From the NCBI RefSeq assembly GCF_001045555.1, contig NZ_LFBU01000001.1, positions 1,364,001 to 1,428,000 of the forward strand: a DNA stretch of 64,000 nt, read 5' to 3'. This document shows positions 36,039-45,380 of this stretch, piece after piece. The translations under genes and the position numbers were made by a program. The stretch's first letter is position 1, and every line of letters starts with the position of its first letter. The DNA comes from Marinobacter subterrani. Lineage in GTDB: Bacteria; Pseudomonadota; Gammaproteobacteria; Pseudomonadales; Oleiphilaceae. The notes under the pieces were generated by a model. It worked only from the letters and a program-made list of their open reading frames with translations, did not search any database and was not told where the DNA came from.

Positions 36039-36377
36039 TCAGGCCTTCTTCACAAATTCCGATTTCAGCTTCATGGCACCAATACCGTCAATCTTGCAGT
36101 CGATATCGTGATCGCCCTCCACAAGGCGGATATTCTTAACCTTGGTACCGACCTTCACCACAGAACTGGAGCCCTTGACCTTCAGATCCTTGATCACCGT
36201 GACCGTGTCGCCGTCCTGAAGTTCATTGCCGTTTGAATCCCGAATCACCTTCCCGGCCGCATCAGCCGCGGCTTCCGCCTCAGACCATTCATGCCCGCAC
36301 TCGGGACAAACCAATTGCACACCGTCCGCATAGGTGTATTCAGAACTGCACTGAGGGCAGGGAGGAAGCTGCGACAT
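36039..36377 (-). CDS. yjdM: Zinc-ribbon protein YjdM (PhnA family)
   Basis: 112 residues. N-terminal zinc ribbon (CPQC at residues 7-10, CPEC at 25-28), then an SH3-like beta barrel ([20 protein letters not shown]). YjdM was historically called PhnA but is not a phosphonate enzyme. ATG at 36377 is favoured because AGGAA is 6 bp before it; the ATG two codons earlier is too close. Next to psiE on the same strand with a 37-bp gap. Confidence 0.9.
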   Translation of the reverse strand: MSQLPPCPQCSSEYTYADGVQLVCPECGHEWSEAEAAADAAGKVIRDSNGNELQDGDTVTVIKDLKVKGSSSVVKVGTKVKNIRLVEGDHDIDCKIDGIGAMKLKSEFVKKA

Positions 36378-36417
36378 TATCATTTCCTGTTAATTGAATG
36401 AGTGCTGAATTATACCA

Positions 36418-36990
36418 TCAACGCCCGGGTGAAACTCTCGTCAGCACCCTCGGATCTTCAGACAAGGGCAATCCGATAATTACCCCCTCATTGGGCGAAG
36501 GATACACACCGGTCAGCGCCGTGGTATTCACCTGATGGGACACCAGAATCACCGGCGCCCCGACCCCCAGCCCGTTAACCAGAGAAATGGTTTGCCGAGT
36601 CTGCGCCGAACCATCCCCGCGATTGCCAAAAAACGAATTCAGCGACGGCCACTCAGTAACCTCCCCCATGTTCATACCCCTGGCCGTGTCCAGACACCGA
36701 CACCACTGACTGCTGAACACCCGCGCCTCAGTGATCCCCTGGCTCTCCAGAAACGGCTTCCAGGCCCGAGCCTGCTCCCGCCCCGTGGCGTTCAGATTCC
36801 GCTGGGTGCTGCAGTCGTTGACATCAAAATTGGCCGGATCCCCGGTACCCGGTGCCAGAGCATGACGAAGCATCAAAACCGCCCGGCCCTCACGAAGGGT
36901 CTGCCAAGCGTCTGCGTTACTGTCAGCGGCGAACGCCGAGAATGAAAAGAAAATGGTTAACAATCCAGATAACAGAATCCGATGAATCAT
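36418..36990 (-). CDS. Secreted histidine phosphatase family protein
   Basis: About 190 residues. Signal peptide (ILLSGLLTIFFSFSAFA). Catalytic RHG-like motif is MLRHALAPG and the second His is in LVSHQVN. SSQWCRCLDTA is a typical helix. Likely acts on a periplasmic phosphoester; substrate unknown. The RHG glycine is replaced by Ala, as in several SixA-like members. Of several starts (GTG at 36996, ATGs at 36993 and 36990), 36990 has the best spacing to AGAGG. Confidence 0.8.
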   Translation of the reverse strand: MIHRILLSGLLTIFFSFSAFAADSNADAWQTLREGRAVLMLRHALAPGTGDPANFDVNDCSTQRNLNATGREQARAWKPFLESQGITEARVFSSQWCRCLDTARGMNMGEVTEWPSLNSFFGNRGDGSAQTRQTISLVNGLGVGAPVILVSHQVNTTALTGVYPSPNEGVIIGLPLSEDPRVLTRVSPGR

Positions 36991-37057
36991 CATCACCTCT
37001 CGGAAAAATGTCGTAGCGATCGTTTAATGCCGCGGATATATCTGTGATGTCAGACAG

Positions 37058-37163
37058 AGGCATTGGGGCCGCCCTTCCAAAAATGTTGGAGGCCATGGAC
37101 GGCCGGAAACAAGCCCACATGGACGTGCTCGTAGCGGTTTTTGGAAGGGCGGCCCCAATGCCT
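37058..37163 (+). repeat. Intergenic stem-loop element A
   Basis: Left arm 37058-37083 and right arm 37138-37163 are an exact 26-bp inverted repeat (arm starts AGGCATTGGGGCCGCC and ends CCAAAAA). They enclose a 54-nt core with GGAGGCCATGGACGGCC and ACATGGACGT. The core matches elements B and C while the arms differ. It lies between two divergent genes, so it is not a simple terminator. Confidence 0.9.
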
Positions 37164-37272
37164 CCTCCACCAAAAGCCAGGTCCACATAACGAGATACGC
37201 GGGCCACCCCTACCAGGCTCACAACAACCCACGGTAAACTCACTCAAAACCAAGCCAGAAGAAGGAACCATC

Positions 37273-37725
37273 ATGCCAATCTGGGTCGACGCCGACGCCT
37301 GCCCCGTCCCAATCCGGGAGATCCTCTGCCGCGCCGCCACCCGCTGGCAGATCGAGACAACCTTCATTGCCAATCACGTCATCACCCTGCCCCCAAGCCC
37401 CTGGATAAAACGCCGCCAGGTCCCCCAGGGCTTCGACGTTGCCGATAACGAGATCATGGACCAGATGCACAAAGGCGACCTCGTGATCACCCAGGACATC
37501 CCCCTGGCCGCCGAAGCCATCGAAAAAGGCGCCGACGTCTTCAACCCCCGTGGCCAGGCCTTCACCAAAGAGAATATTCGCCAGCGCCTGGCCATGCGCA
37601 ACTTCATGGAAGAGATGCGCAACGCCGGCCAGGTGACCGGCGGCCCTGCCCCGTTCAGCCAGACCGACCGCAAGGAATTCGCCGACAAACTCGACCGCTG
37701 GCTGCAACAGAACCGGAAGCGTTAA
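37273..37725 (+). CDS. YaiI/YqxD (DUF188) family protein
   Basis: 150 residues. Starts MPIWVDADACPVPIREIL, the diagnostic YaiI motif with acidic residues of a PIN-like fold. DLVITQDIPLAAEAIEKG and NPRGQAFTKENI are further family positions. Probably a nuclease, by fold analogy, but no activity is established. ATG fixed by GAAGGAACC just upstream. Lies 110 bp after element A. Confidence 0.9.
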   Translation: MPIWVDADACPVPIREILCRAATRWQIETTFIANHVITLPPSPWIKRRQVPQGFDVADNEIMDQMHKGDLVITQDIPLAAEAIEKGADVFNPRGQAFTKENIRQRLAMRNFMEEMRNAGQVTGGPAPFSQTDRKEFADKLDRWLQQNRKR

Positions 37726-37800
37726 CCCCAGGACTGGCAATCCCCGGCACACTTGTCCAAGGTACAGGGAAACCATCCAACGCCAACCTGGAGGACAACC

Positions 37801-38763
37801 ATGACTCAGAAACCCGCAGATATCGCTCGCCTTGAACGTTATGGGCCGGAAACCGATGCATACACCCTGGCCATCATCACCGACGAAGACCACGCCTCGC
37901 AGGTCGAACTCGAAGACGGGCAGACCGCCTGGAAGTCCACTCTCCGCTACGACAGACTGCTTCGTCAGAAAGACCCTGCCACCGGCAAAGTCCGTTATCA
38001 CATGGAAGAGATTCCCGAAGAAGACGGTGGTGAACACCAGTTGATCAGCCTGATCGCCGAGGGCGGCCGCGGTGCCGAATTCTCCGAACTGGTGCAGTTC
38101 GGCAAGCGACTGATCACCTTTGATGACCGCACCGGCCTGGTGTGTGAGATACGCAACGAGAACCAGTTGATCCCGCGGCACATACTCATGACCGGCAGCG
38201 GCGACGAGAAATTCAAGGGCTTCAAGAGCGAATGGGCGACCCTGAAAGGCGACAGCATGGTCATCGGCAGCCATGGCAAGAACAACCAGGAGGAATGGGT
38301 CAAGATCCTGGACCGCAAGTACGGGCTGGAAAGCATCAACTGGCATCAAAACTACCAGGCCATGCGCAATGCCCTGGGCGTGGGCGAACAGGGCTACGTG
38401 ACCCACGAAGCCGCGGAATGGCACCCTTACCGCAACTGTTGGCTGTTCTTCCCCCGGAAAATTTCCACCAGCCCGTTCGACGAAGAGCTGGACGAGCGGG
38501 AACGCGGGGGCAATACACTCATTATCGCCAGCCCCGACTTTACCGATATCCGAACCCTGGAAATCGGACCACGAACACCCGAGCGGGGCGTATCCTCATT
38601 CAAGCTGATTCCCGGCCGAACCGACGAGTGCATCGGCCTCAAGAGTGTGGAAATCGGTGACCGTACCGAAACCTACCTGTTCTGTTTTGATCTTGAAGGC
38701 AACCTGTTGCAGGAGGATACATTAATAGGCCGTTACAAATGTGAGGGCATTGAAATCCTCTGA
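37801..38763 (+). CDS. CANT1-type soluble calcium-activated nucleotidase (apyrase)
   Basis: 320 residues of the five-bladed propeller family typified by animal CANT1. Several stretches match it: GYVTHEAAEWHPYRNCWLFF, SPFDEELDERERGGN, SSFKLIPGRTDE and the terminal YKCEGIEIL. CANT1 hydrolyses UDP, GDP and other NDPs with calcium. Animal forms are secretory; here no signal peptide precedes MTQKPADIARLERYG. ATG preceded by GGAGG. Substrate in bacteria not established. Confidence 0.8.
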   Translation: MTQKPADIARLERYGPETDAYTLAIITDEDHASQVELEDGQTAWKSTLRYDRLLRQKDPATGKVRYHMEEIPEEDGGEHQLISLIAEGGRGAEFSELVQFGKRLITFDDRTGLVCEIRNENQLIPRHILMTGSGDEKFKGFKSEWATLKGDSMVIGSHGKNNQEEWVKILDRKYGLESINWHQNYQAMRNALGVGEQGYVTHEAAEWHPYRNCWLFFPRKISTSPFDEELDERERGGNTLIIASPDFTDIRTLEIGPRTPERGVSSFKLIPGRTDECIGLKSVEIGDRTETYLFCFDLEGNLLQEDTLIGRYKCEGIEIL

Positions 38764-38810
38764 TACCCGCCACAGCGCCGTGCGCGGGGCAAATTTTCCG
38801 GGAGCGGCTC

Positions 38811-38850
38811 AAGGTTTCCAAAACATTAACAGACATTTAGAAACCTTTAT
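38811..38850 (+). terminator. AT-rich hairpin after the nucleotidase gene
   Basis: AAGGTTTC (38811-38818) pairs with GAAACCTT (38840-38847). After one mismatch three more A-T pairs follow. Then comes TATTTT. A weak intrinsic terminator is likely. Confidence 0.4.
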
Positions 38851-38966
38851 TTTCCGGAACTTGTTATTAGCTTGATGGACACAGGCGTCGGATGTGGTGA
38901 ATAACCCAACACACCGCATCCATACACTTGAAGATCAAATACCGGAAACGGTAAGGAGATCTGACT

Positions 38967-39629
38967 ATGAAACGCGCAGCACTTTCCATCGCAATCGCCT
39001 CAACCCTTACTGCTGTACCCGCAGTAACCATGGCTGCCGACCCGGGCGCGGAAAACGAGTCACCGTACCTTGCACCGGACGGTTCCTGGATTACCCTGAG
39101 CGGTAAAGTAACCAGCACCACCGCAGACACCTTCATGCTGGACTACGGCAAAGGCCTGGTGACCGTCGAAATGGACGACTGGGACTGGTTCGAAGAGAAC
39201 GGTGAAGTCCTGCCGGGTGACAATGTGACCGTATACGGCGAGGTCGACGATGACACCTTTGAGGGTGCGAAAGTCGAGGCCAGCAGTGTCTACGTCGAGA
39301 GCCTTGGCACTTACTTTTATGCCAGCGCCATGGACGAGGAAACCTTCAATGATCTTGATGTTGCGCCGACGATCGACCCTGGCCAGGTGATCGTTACAGG
39401 TACAGTCACCGGTGAGACCGGTTCCGAATTCACCATCGATTCCGGAGCCCAGCAGATGACCGTCGATACCGCCCTGATGGCCTACGATCCGATGGATGAC
39501 GAGGGCTATCAGCAGATCGAAGAAGGTGATCTGGTGTCGGTAACCGGTGATCTGGAAGATGATACCTTCGAAACCACCGAAGTGATGGCAGACACAGTTG
39601 TCACGCTTGAAGACGACAGTGCCTCCTGA
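38967..39629 (+). CDS. Acidic secreted protein with two OB-fold-like repeats
   Basis: 220 residues. Signal peptide (residues 1-24, ending VTMAA). Two similar repeats follow: about 42-110 (ITLSGKVTSTTADTFMLDYG, PGDNVTVYGEVDDDTFEGAK) and 138-215 (VIVTGTVTGETGSEFTID, EGDLVSVTGDLEDDTFETTE). The shared pattern (strand, turn, V-x-G-E-V/L-x-D-D-T-F) resembles OB-fold proteins such as YgiW/YdeI or DUF5666. Highly acidic, suggesting cation binding or salt adaptation. Function unknown. Confidence 0.6.
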   Translation: MKRAALSIAIASTLTAVPAVTMAADPGAENESPYLAPDGSWITLSGKVTSTTADTFMLDYGKGLVTVEMDDWDWFEENGEVLPGDNVTVYGEVDDDTFEGAKVEASSVYVESLGTYFYASAMDEETFNDLDVAPTIDPGQVIVTGTVTGETGSEFTIDSGAQQMTVDTALMAYDPMDDEGYQQIEEGDLVSVTGDLEDDTFETTEVMADTVVTLEDDSAS

Positions 39630-39650
39630 TCACCTGAGGTAATGTAGTCC

Positions 39651-39679
39651 AGAAGCCCCGTGATGAGCGGGGCTTCTTT
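39651..39679 (+). terminator. Terminator after the acidic protein gene
   Basis: AGAAGCCCCG (39651-39660) pairs over 10 bp with CGGGGCTTCT (39668-39677) across a 7-nt loop, followed by TTA. It lies immediately upstream of the Fur-box region and separates the two units. Confidence 0.8.
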
Positions 39680-39681
39680 AT

Positions 39682-39700
39682 GATAATGATTCTCTTTTAA
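39682..39700 (+). promoter_or_regulatory. Candidate Fur box upstream of the ABC exporter
   Basis: GATAATGATTCTCTTTTAA matches the 19-bp Fur consensus at about 13 positions, including the full left half GATAATGAT. It lies 87 bp before the exporter start, so iron repression of this transporter is likely. Confidence 0.65.
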
Positions 39701-39786
39701 TTCCCTCAATAAGCCGCTACCCTTTGCGTTCTTGCTGACGGCCTTGCCCCCAAGGCCAACGCCACGATCACCATCAAGAGCGCCCC

Positions 39787-41577
39787 ATGCCAAGCGAACA
39801 TCCCACTAACGCCAGCAGCTTTTCCGCCCTGGCACGTCTTCTGCGTTACGCCCGCGGATACCGCCGGCAGATCATCGCCGCCGCCACCTGTTCCATCATC
39901 AACAAGCTTTTCGATATCGCACCGGAAATTCTTATCGGTGTCGCGATCGATGTGGTGGTCAACCAGGAAGAGAGCTTTGTGGCCGGCCTGGGGTTTGAAA
40001 CTGCCCAGCAGCAGATCACCATTCTGGCGGTACTCACCTTCTTCATCTGGGCCGGCGAATCGGTGTTCGAGTACCTGTTCCAGATCCTCTGGCGCAACCT
40101 TGCGCAGCGGCTGCAGTCGGACTTGCGGCAGGACGCCTACGAGCATGCCCAGCGCCTCGACATGAGCTTCTTCGAGGCCCGCAGTTCCGGCCAGCTAGTG
40201 GCCACCATGAACGACGACGTAAACCAGCTTGAACGCTTCCTCGACGGTGGCGCCAATGCCATGATCCAGGTGCTGGTCACGGTGGTGGCCGTGGGGGCGG
40301 TGTTCTTCGTGCTTTCCCCGCTGATTGCCGTGCTGGCATTCACCCCGATCCCGCTGATTATCTGGGGCGCCTTTTATTTCCAGCGCAAGGCCGGCCCGCT
40401 TTACGCCGATGTGCGGGAAAAAGTGGGGGATCTCTCCAGCCGGCTGGCCAACAACCTGGGCGGCATCGCCACTATCAAGAGCTTCACCGCCGAACAGCGG
40501 GAAGCGGCACGCCTCAGGGAAAGCAGCGAGGCCTATGTCGAGGCTAACCGCCGGGCCATCCGTATCAGCTCTGCCTTTATTCCGGTGATTCGAATGGCGA
40601 TCCTGGCCGGTTTCCTGGCCACCTTTACCGTGGGTGGCATGATGGCACTCGAAGGCTCCCTGAATGTCGGGGCCTATGGCGTACTGGTATTCCTTACCCA
40701 GCGGCTGCTCTGGCCCCTGACCGGCCTTGCCGAAGTTATCGATCTGTTCGAACGGGCCATGGCCAGTACCCGGCGAATCCTCGACCTTCTTTCCGAGCCC
40801 GTGCACGTGCGGGACGCCGCCGGAAAACAACTGCAAGCACCGGTGAAAGGCACGGTGGAGCTGGACAAAGTAAGCTTTCACTATCCATCCAGCGGCGCCG
40901 GCATACGGGATATCAGCCTCACTGTGCCGGCTGGACATACCCTGGCTCTGGTCGGCGCGACCGGCTCGGGAAAATCAACACTGATCAAGTTACTGCTGCG
41001 GTTTTACGACCCCAGCCACGGGGAAATCCGGATCGACGGCCAGCCCATCCGCGCTATCAGCCTGAACTCCCTCCGCAGTGCTATCGGGCTGGTCAGCCAG
41101 GATGTTTACCTGTTCGAAGGCAGCATTCGCGAGAACCTGGCCTACGGCAAGCCGGATGCCTCGGACACCGAGATCATGGAAGCCGCGAAAACCGCCGAAG
41201 CCTGGTCCTTTATCGAAGCCCTGCCGGCCGGCCTGGCAACACCGGTCGGCGAACGGGGCATCCGGCTATCCGGGGGCCAGCGCCAGCGGCTGTCCCTGGC
41301 CCGGGCCCTGTTGAAGAACCCGCCGATTCTGGTGCTGGACGAAGCCACCAGCGCCGTGGACAACGAGACCGAGGCCGCCATCCAGCGCTCGCTGAGGCGG
41401 ATCGGCCACAACCGAACGGTGATCATGATTGCCCACCGGCTTTCCACCATCGTGGATGCCGACACCATTGCCGTGGTCGACGCCGGCCGGGTGGTGGAAA
41501 TCGGAAACCACCAGGCACTGCTCGACGAAAACGGCGCCTATGCCGCCCAGTGGCGGGTTCAGACGGGCCAGGTCTGA
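39787..41577 (+). CDS. ABC transporter, fused permease/ATPase (MsbA-like), iron-regulated
   Basis: 596 residues: six-span ABC exporter domain (about 20-320), then the ATPase with Walker A GATGSGKST, signature LSGGQ, Walker B LVLDEAT and H-loop IAHRLST. A homo- or heterodimeric exporter. The upstream Fur box and downstream fhu genes suggest a siderophore- or iron-related role: export of a siderophore, or an IrtAB-like importer. Sequence alone cannot tell which. Confidence 0.88.
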   Translation: MPSEHPTNASSFSALARLLRYARGYRRQIIAAATCSIINKLFDIAPEILIGVAIDVVVNQEESFVAGLGFETAQQQITILAVLTFFIWAGESVFEYLFQILWRNLAQRLQSDLRQDAYEHAQRLDMSFFEARSSGQLVATMNDDVNQLERFLDGGANAMIQVLVTVVAVGAVFFVLSPLIAVLAFTPIPLIIWGAFYFQRKAGPLYADVREKVGDLSSRLANNLGGIATIKSFTAEQREAARLRESSEAYVEANRRAIRISSAFIPVIRMAILAGFLATFTVGGMMALEGSLNVGAYGVLVFLTQRLLWPLTGLAEVIDLFERAMASTRRILDLLSEPVHVRDAAGKQLQAPVKGTVELDKVSFHYPSSGAGIRDISLTVPAGHTLALVGATGSGKSTLIKLLLRFYDPSHGEIRIDGQPIRAISLNSLRSAIGLVSQDVYLFEGSIRENLAYGKPDASDTEIMEAAKTAEAWSFIEALPAGLATPVGERGIRLSGGQRQRLSLARALLKNPPILVLDEATSAVDNETEAAIQRSLRRIGHNRTVIMIAHRLSTIVDADTIAVVDAGRVVEIGNHQALLDENGAYAAQWRVQTGQV

Positions 41578-41606
41578 GCTATTCGGCCCGGCACCCAATT
41601 ATTATT

Positions 41607-41625
41607 GATAGTGATTTGCATTTAG
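41607..41625 (+). promoter_or_regulatory. Candidate Fur box upstream of fhuC
   Basis: GATAGTGATTTGCATTTAG matches the Fur consensus at about 12 of 19 positions, in the 84-bp gap between the exporter and fhuC. It probably controls the fhuCDBF transcript. Confidence 0.6.
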
Positions 41626-41661
41626 ATTATCCTGCAGGCCCTGAGCCTTTTGGGAGCCTGC

Positions 41662-42435
41662 ATGTCTGCCTTCTTCAACGTATCCAGCCTGAACGTATCC
41701 ATCGGTAGCACGGCCATTCTTCGCAATGTAAACCTCGGGTTTCGCGAGGGTGAAGTCACCGCACTGCTGGGCCATAACGGGTCGGGCAAATCGACACTGC
41801 TGAAAGTTCTGGCTCGCCAGCTCGCGGCTTCATCCGGTGAGGTAAGCCTGCTGGGCAAAGCCTTTCGCCATACCGGAACCCGCGAGTTTGCCCGCAACGT
41901 CGGTTACCTGCCCCAGCACCCACCGGGTACCGATGGCCTGACGGTTCGGGAACTGGTCGCCCTCGGGCGCTATCCGTGGCGCGGCCCCCTGGGCCGTTAC
42001 AACGAGGAAGATCACCGGCTGATAGACCAGGCGATCGACGACACAGGGCTTCGCCTGTTCCGTCACCGTTCGGTAGACACCCTCTCCGGTGGTGAACGCC
42101 AGCGCGCCTGGATTGCCATGCTGCTGGCCCAGCAGACCCGCTGCCTGCTGCTGGACGAACCCATCTCCGCACTGGACGTAAAGCATCAGGTGGAAACCCT
42201 GCGGCTGGTGCATCGCCTTGCTGAGGACCGGGCATTGACGGTGATCGTCGTATTGCACGATGTCGATCTTGCCGCCCGTTTCTGCGATCGCCTGGTAGCC
42301 CTGAAATCCGGCCAACTGGTCGCCGATGGCAGCCCCCGGGAAATCATGGACACCGGCATTCTCGAAACCATCTATGGCGTACCCATGGGGGTAATGGAGC
42401 GGGCCCCCGGGCAGTGGGTTTCCTATGTTCACTAA
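41662..42435 (+). CDS. fhuC: Ferric-hydroxamate ABC transporter ATPase FhuC
   Basis: 257 residues. Walker A GHNGSGKST, signature LSGGERQRAWIAMLLAQQ, Walker B LLLDEP, H-loop VVLHDV. Typical of ATPases for siderophore importers of the FhuC/FepC type. Powers the FhuB permease encoded two genes downstream. Preceded by a Fur box. The last 11 bp overlap the fhuD start, indicating tight coupling. ATG at 41662 preceded by GGGAG; an upstream TTG is less likely. Confidence 0.9.
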   Translation: MSAFFNVSSLNVSIGSTAILRNVNLGFREGEVTALLGHNGSGKSTLLKVLARQLAASSGEVSLLGKAFRHTGTREFARNVGYLPQHPPGTDGLTVRELVALGRYPWRGPLGRYNEEDHRLIDQAIDDTGLRLFRHRSVDTLSGGERQRAWIAMLLAQQTRCLLLDEPISALDVKHQVETLRLVHRLAEDRALTVIVVLHDVDLAARFCDRLVALKSGQLVADGSPREIMDTGILETIYGVPMGVMERAPGQWVSYVH

Positions 42436-43360
42436 CCGCTGTTCCCTGCACCTTTGCTGGCTGGCTGCATTGATCGGCCTGTTCCCTGTGCTCGCCAACG
42501 CCGGAACCTGGCAGCACGAACAGGGCAGCCTCACCCTCGAGACCACGCCCCAGCGAGTGGTTGCGCTCAACTGGGCGGCAACCGAAGCCCTGTTGCTATT
42601 GGGCGTGACACCCGTCGGCGTTGCCGACCGGGACGGTTACAGGGTGTGGGTGAAGGAGCCGGAACTGCCTGAAGACGTCGCCAATATCGGGACTCGCGTT
42701 GCCCCGAGCCTCGAGGCTATCGCCCAGCTCAAGCCGGACCTGATTGTCTCCAGCTCCGAGATGGCGCCGGCCGCCGATTTGCTGCAGCGCATCGCCCCGA
42801 CCTACGTTGTCAGCGTTTACAAGGAAGGCGCCCGGCCCTTCAAAAAAGCCCGTGACATGTTGCTCACCCTCGGCCGGATGCTGGATCGTGAAGCCCGGGC
42901 CGAGGCTGTTCTGCGCGATATTGAGCAGACTCTGACAACCCAGCGCCAGCGTCTTGAAAGCGCCGGGCTTACCGGCCGGCCTGTCGCCCTGGTGAATTTC
43001 CTGGATGACCGCCACGTTCGTATCTACGCAAAAAACGGGCTGTTCCAGACTACCCTCGATGCCCTGGGGCTGGACAATGCCTGGCCCCACGAAGGTAACT
43101 ACTGGGGCTTTTCCGTGGTGGGGTTGGAGGCCATCGCGCCCTTATATAACAGCCGGATTGTGGCTATCGCCCCCACCCCGCCCGGGCTTGCCGCCACCCT
43201 CGCCAGCAGTCCGTTCTGGACTTATCTGCCAGCGGTGAAACGGCAACAGGTCTACCGGATCGAACCGGTCTGGCCTTTCGGTGGCGTCTATCCCGTCAAG
43301 CGTCTGGCGATATTACTCGCCGACAGCCTGCTGGCTGAAGGCTCCGACAATGTACGCTGA
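42425..43360 (+). CDS. fhuD: Iron-siderophore substrate-binding protein FhuD
   Basis: 311 residues. Signal peptide (residues 1-25, LFPVLANA/GTW). Class-III binding-protein fold, with QRVVALNWAATEALLLLGV, IAQLKPDLIVSSSEMAPA and a long inter-lobe helix. Binds the ferric-siderophore in the periplasm. Both ends overlap neighbours (11 bp with fhuC, 11 bp with fhuB). No lipobox is seen. Confidence 0.88.
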   Translation: MFTNRCSLHLCWLAALIGLFPVLANAGTWQHEQGSLTLETTPQRVVALNWAATEALLLLGVTPVGVADRDGYRVWVKEPELPEDVANIGTRVAPSLEAIAQLKPDLIVSSSEMAPAADLLQRIAPTYVVSVYKEGARPFKKARDMLLTLGRMLDREARAEAVLRDIEQTLTTQRQRLESAGLTGRPVALVNFLDDRHVRIYAKNGLFQTTLDALGLDNAWPHEGNYWGFSVVGLEAIAPLYNSRIVAIAPTPPGLAATLASSPFWTYLPAVKRQQVYRIEPVWPFGGVYPVKRLAILLADSLLAEGSDNVR

Positions 43361-45380
43361 ATCAGCTCCGGTAAATGCCCGCCAGCCGGCGCTTCCCGCC
43401 AGGCTACCGGTGGCCGCTGCATTGCTCTGGTTCGGGGCCCTGATAGCCAGCGCCGCACCCTGGTTTGGCGAGCTGGACCCCGTTGCCCTGATAACGTCGT
43501 TCTGGGCCTTCGACGCTGAAGACTACGCCTCGGTTCTTGCCCATTACAGCTGGGCCCCCCGGGTTGCCATGGCAATGCTGATTGGCTGCGGGCTTGGCCT
43601 TGCCGGGGCGGTGACCCAGCAGATTCTGGGCAACCCCCTGGCGTCTCCGACTACCCTGGGTGTGGAGGCCGGCGGCCAGTTCGGCATTACCGTCACCACC
43701 CTGTTTTTCCCAGGGCTACTGGCCTTCAGCCCCGATCTGGCTGCGGTGGCCGGGGGCTTGCTGGCGATCGGCCTGGTGCTCGCCCTCACCTGGCGACTCG
43801 GCTTTTCGCCGGTCACCGTCATTCTGGCCGGCCTGGTGATCACCTTCTTCCTTGGCGCCATGAATATGGCGTTTCTGTTGCTCAAGGGCGAATGGCTGGG
43901 CAATCTGTTTATCTGGGGCGCCGGCTCTCTGGTGCAGAATAACTGGCACCCCTTTGTGGAACTCTGGCCCAGGGTCACGGTGCTTGGCGGCCTGATGCTG
44001 TTGCTGATGCGACCGCTTCAGGTACTGCAACTGGGGCAGACCTCTGCCAGCGCCCTGGGAGCAAAGGTAGGGCTTATCCGCATGCTGGCACTGCTACTGG
44101 TGGTGCTGATGACCGCCACGGTGGTGAGCCGGGTTGGTGTGGTAGCCTTCGTTGGCCTGGCAGCCCCGGTACTGGCCCGCCTGCTCGGCGCCCGAACCCT
44201 GGCCGCCCGCCTGCTCTGGAGCAGCCTGCTCGGCGGCGGCCTGCTACTGCTCGCCGATACCCTGGCCCACTGGGCCTCCACCTGGGGCGACGGTTCCCTG
44301 GTTCCAACCGGCACCACCACCGCCCTGATCGGCGGACCGATTATCTTGCTGGCTCTTCAAGGGTTCAAAAACACCCACCATATGCCCGGTCAGGAAGCCA
44401 ACCCGGGCGCATTTCTGCCAGAAAGGCGCCCAATGATGACCCGGGTGGGTGTCCTTGCCCTGCTAGTGGTCATCACCACGGTGGTGTCCATGGGCTGGTC
44501 GCCTGGCCTTGAGGGCTGGAACTGGACCGGAATGTCACACTGGGACGATGCCTGGGTCTGGCGCGGCCCGCGATTGCTCGCGGCCGTACTCGCTGGCATG
44601 GCGCTGGGTCTCGCCGGCACGCTCATCCAGAGGATGACCGGCAATGCCATGGCCAGCCCGGAGATGCTTGGCATCAGTGGCGGTGCGGCTGTCGTGATGG
44701 TGCTGATCGTGCTATCCGGAGCCGATATTGGCCGGGCCGGGCAATTGGGGGGCGCCACCCTGGGCGCGGCCGCAGCACTGGGCCTGCTGATCCTGCTGGC
44801 GCGGAAACACAACTTCGCCGGCAACCAACTGCTGCTTGGCGGCCTGGCGCTGTATGTGTTCATGGACGCCGGCCTGCGCCTGGTGATGGCTTCCGGCGGC
44901 GCCGTGGCCTCGCAACTGCTCAACTGGATGTACGGCTCAACCTGGCTGGTGTCTGAAAATGAGGCCCTCGCGTTGCTGGCGTTGATCCTGCTGATTGCCG
45001 CCACGCTGCTGATGGTTGTTCGCCCGCTGACCATTCTTCCCCTGGGCGAAACGTCTGCAAGGGCCCTGGGGTTGCCGGTGGCAAGGATGCGCCTTGCGCT
45101 GTTATTGCTGGCAGCACTGCTGACCGCCTCGGCTACTGTGGTGATCGGGCCGCTGAGTTTTGTCGGTCTGATCGCGCCGCACCTGGCCCGGGTATTGGGC
45201 CAGCATACCGTTGGCCGGCAACTGATTGTCGCGGCACTGGCCGGCGGGCTGCTGCTGGGCCTGGCGGATTACCTGTCCCGGATTGTGATCTACCCCAACC
45301 AGTTGCCGGCCGGCCTGCTGGCGGCCCTGGTGGGCGGGGTGTATTTTCTCTGGGGGCTGAGCCGCCATGGCCGCGCCTGA
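43350..45380 (+). CDS. fhuB: Fused two-domain siderophore permease FhuB
   Basis: 676 residues: two BtuC/FecCD-type halves (about 20-345 and 350-676) fused in one chain, as in FhuB. Each half repeats the family motif, e.g. GCGLGLAGAVTQQILGNPLA and GMALGLAGTLIQRMTGNAMA, and the late VAFVGLAAP / LSFVGLIAP loop. Start at the ATG overlapping the fhuD stop; upstream in-frame codons are inside fhuD. Imports ferric hydroxamates. Confidence 0.9.
   Translation: MYAESAPVNARQPALPARLPVAAALLWFGALIASAAPWFGELDPVALITSFWAFDAEDYASVLAHYSWAPRVAMAMLIGCGLGLAGAVTQQILGNPLASPTTLGVEAGGQFGITVTTLFFPGLLAFSPDLAAVAGGLLAIGLVLALTWRLGFSPVTVILAGLVITFFLGAMNMAFLLLKGEWLGNLFIWGAGSLVQNNWHPFVELWPRVTVLGGLMLLLMRPLQVLQLGQTSASALGAKVGLIRMLALLLVVLMTATVVSRVGVVAFVGLAAPVLARLLGARTLAARLLWSSLLGGGLLLLADTLAHWASTWGDGSLVPTGTTTALIGGPIILLALQGFKNTHHMPGQEANPGAFLPERRPMMTRVGVLALLVVITTVVSMGWSPGLEGWNWTGMSHWDDAWVWRGPRLLAAVLAGMALGLAGTLIQRMTGNAMASPEMLGISGGAAVVMVLIVLSGADIGRAGQLGGATLGAAAALGLLILLARKHNFAGNQLLLGGLALYVFMDAGLRLVMASGGAVASQLLNWMYGSTWLVSENEALALLALILLIAATLLMVVRPLTILPLGETSARALGLPVARMRLALLLLAALLTASATVVIGPLSFVGLIAPHLARVLGQHTVGRQLIVAALAGGLLLGLADYLSRIVIYPNQLPAGLLAALVGGVYFLWGLSRHGRA

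Noticed and set aside
36039..36377. YjdM (PhnA) considered as part of a phosphonate pathway
   Set aside because: No phn genes are nearby, and the old PhnA name is known to be misleading.
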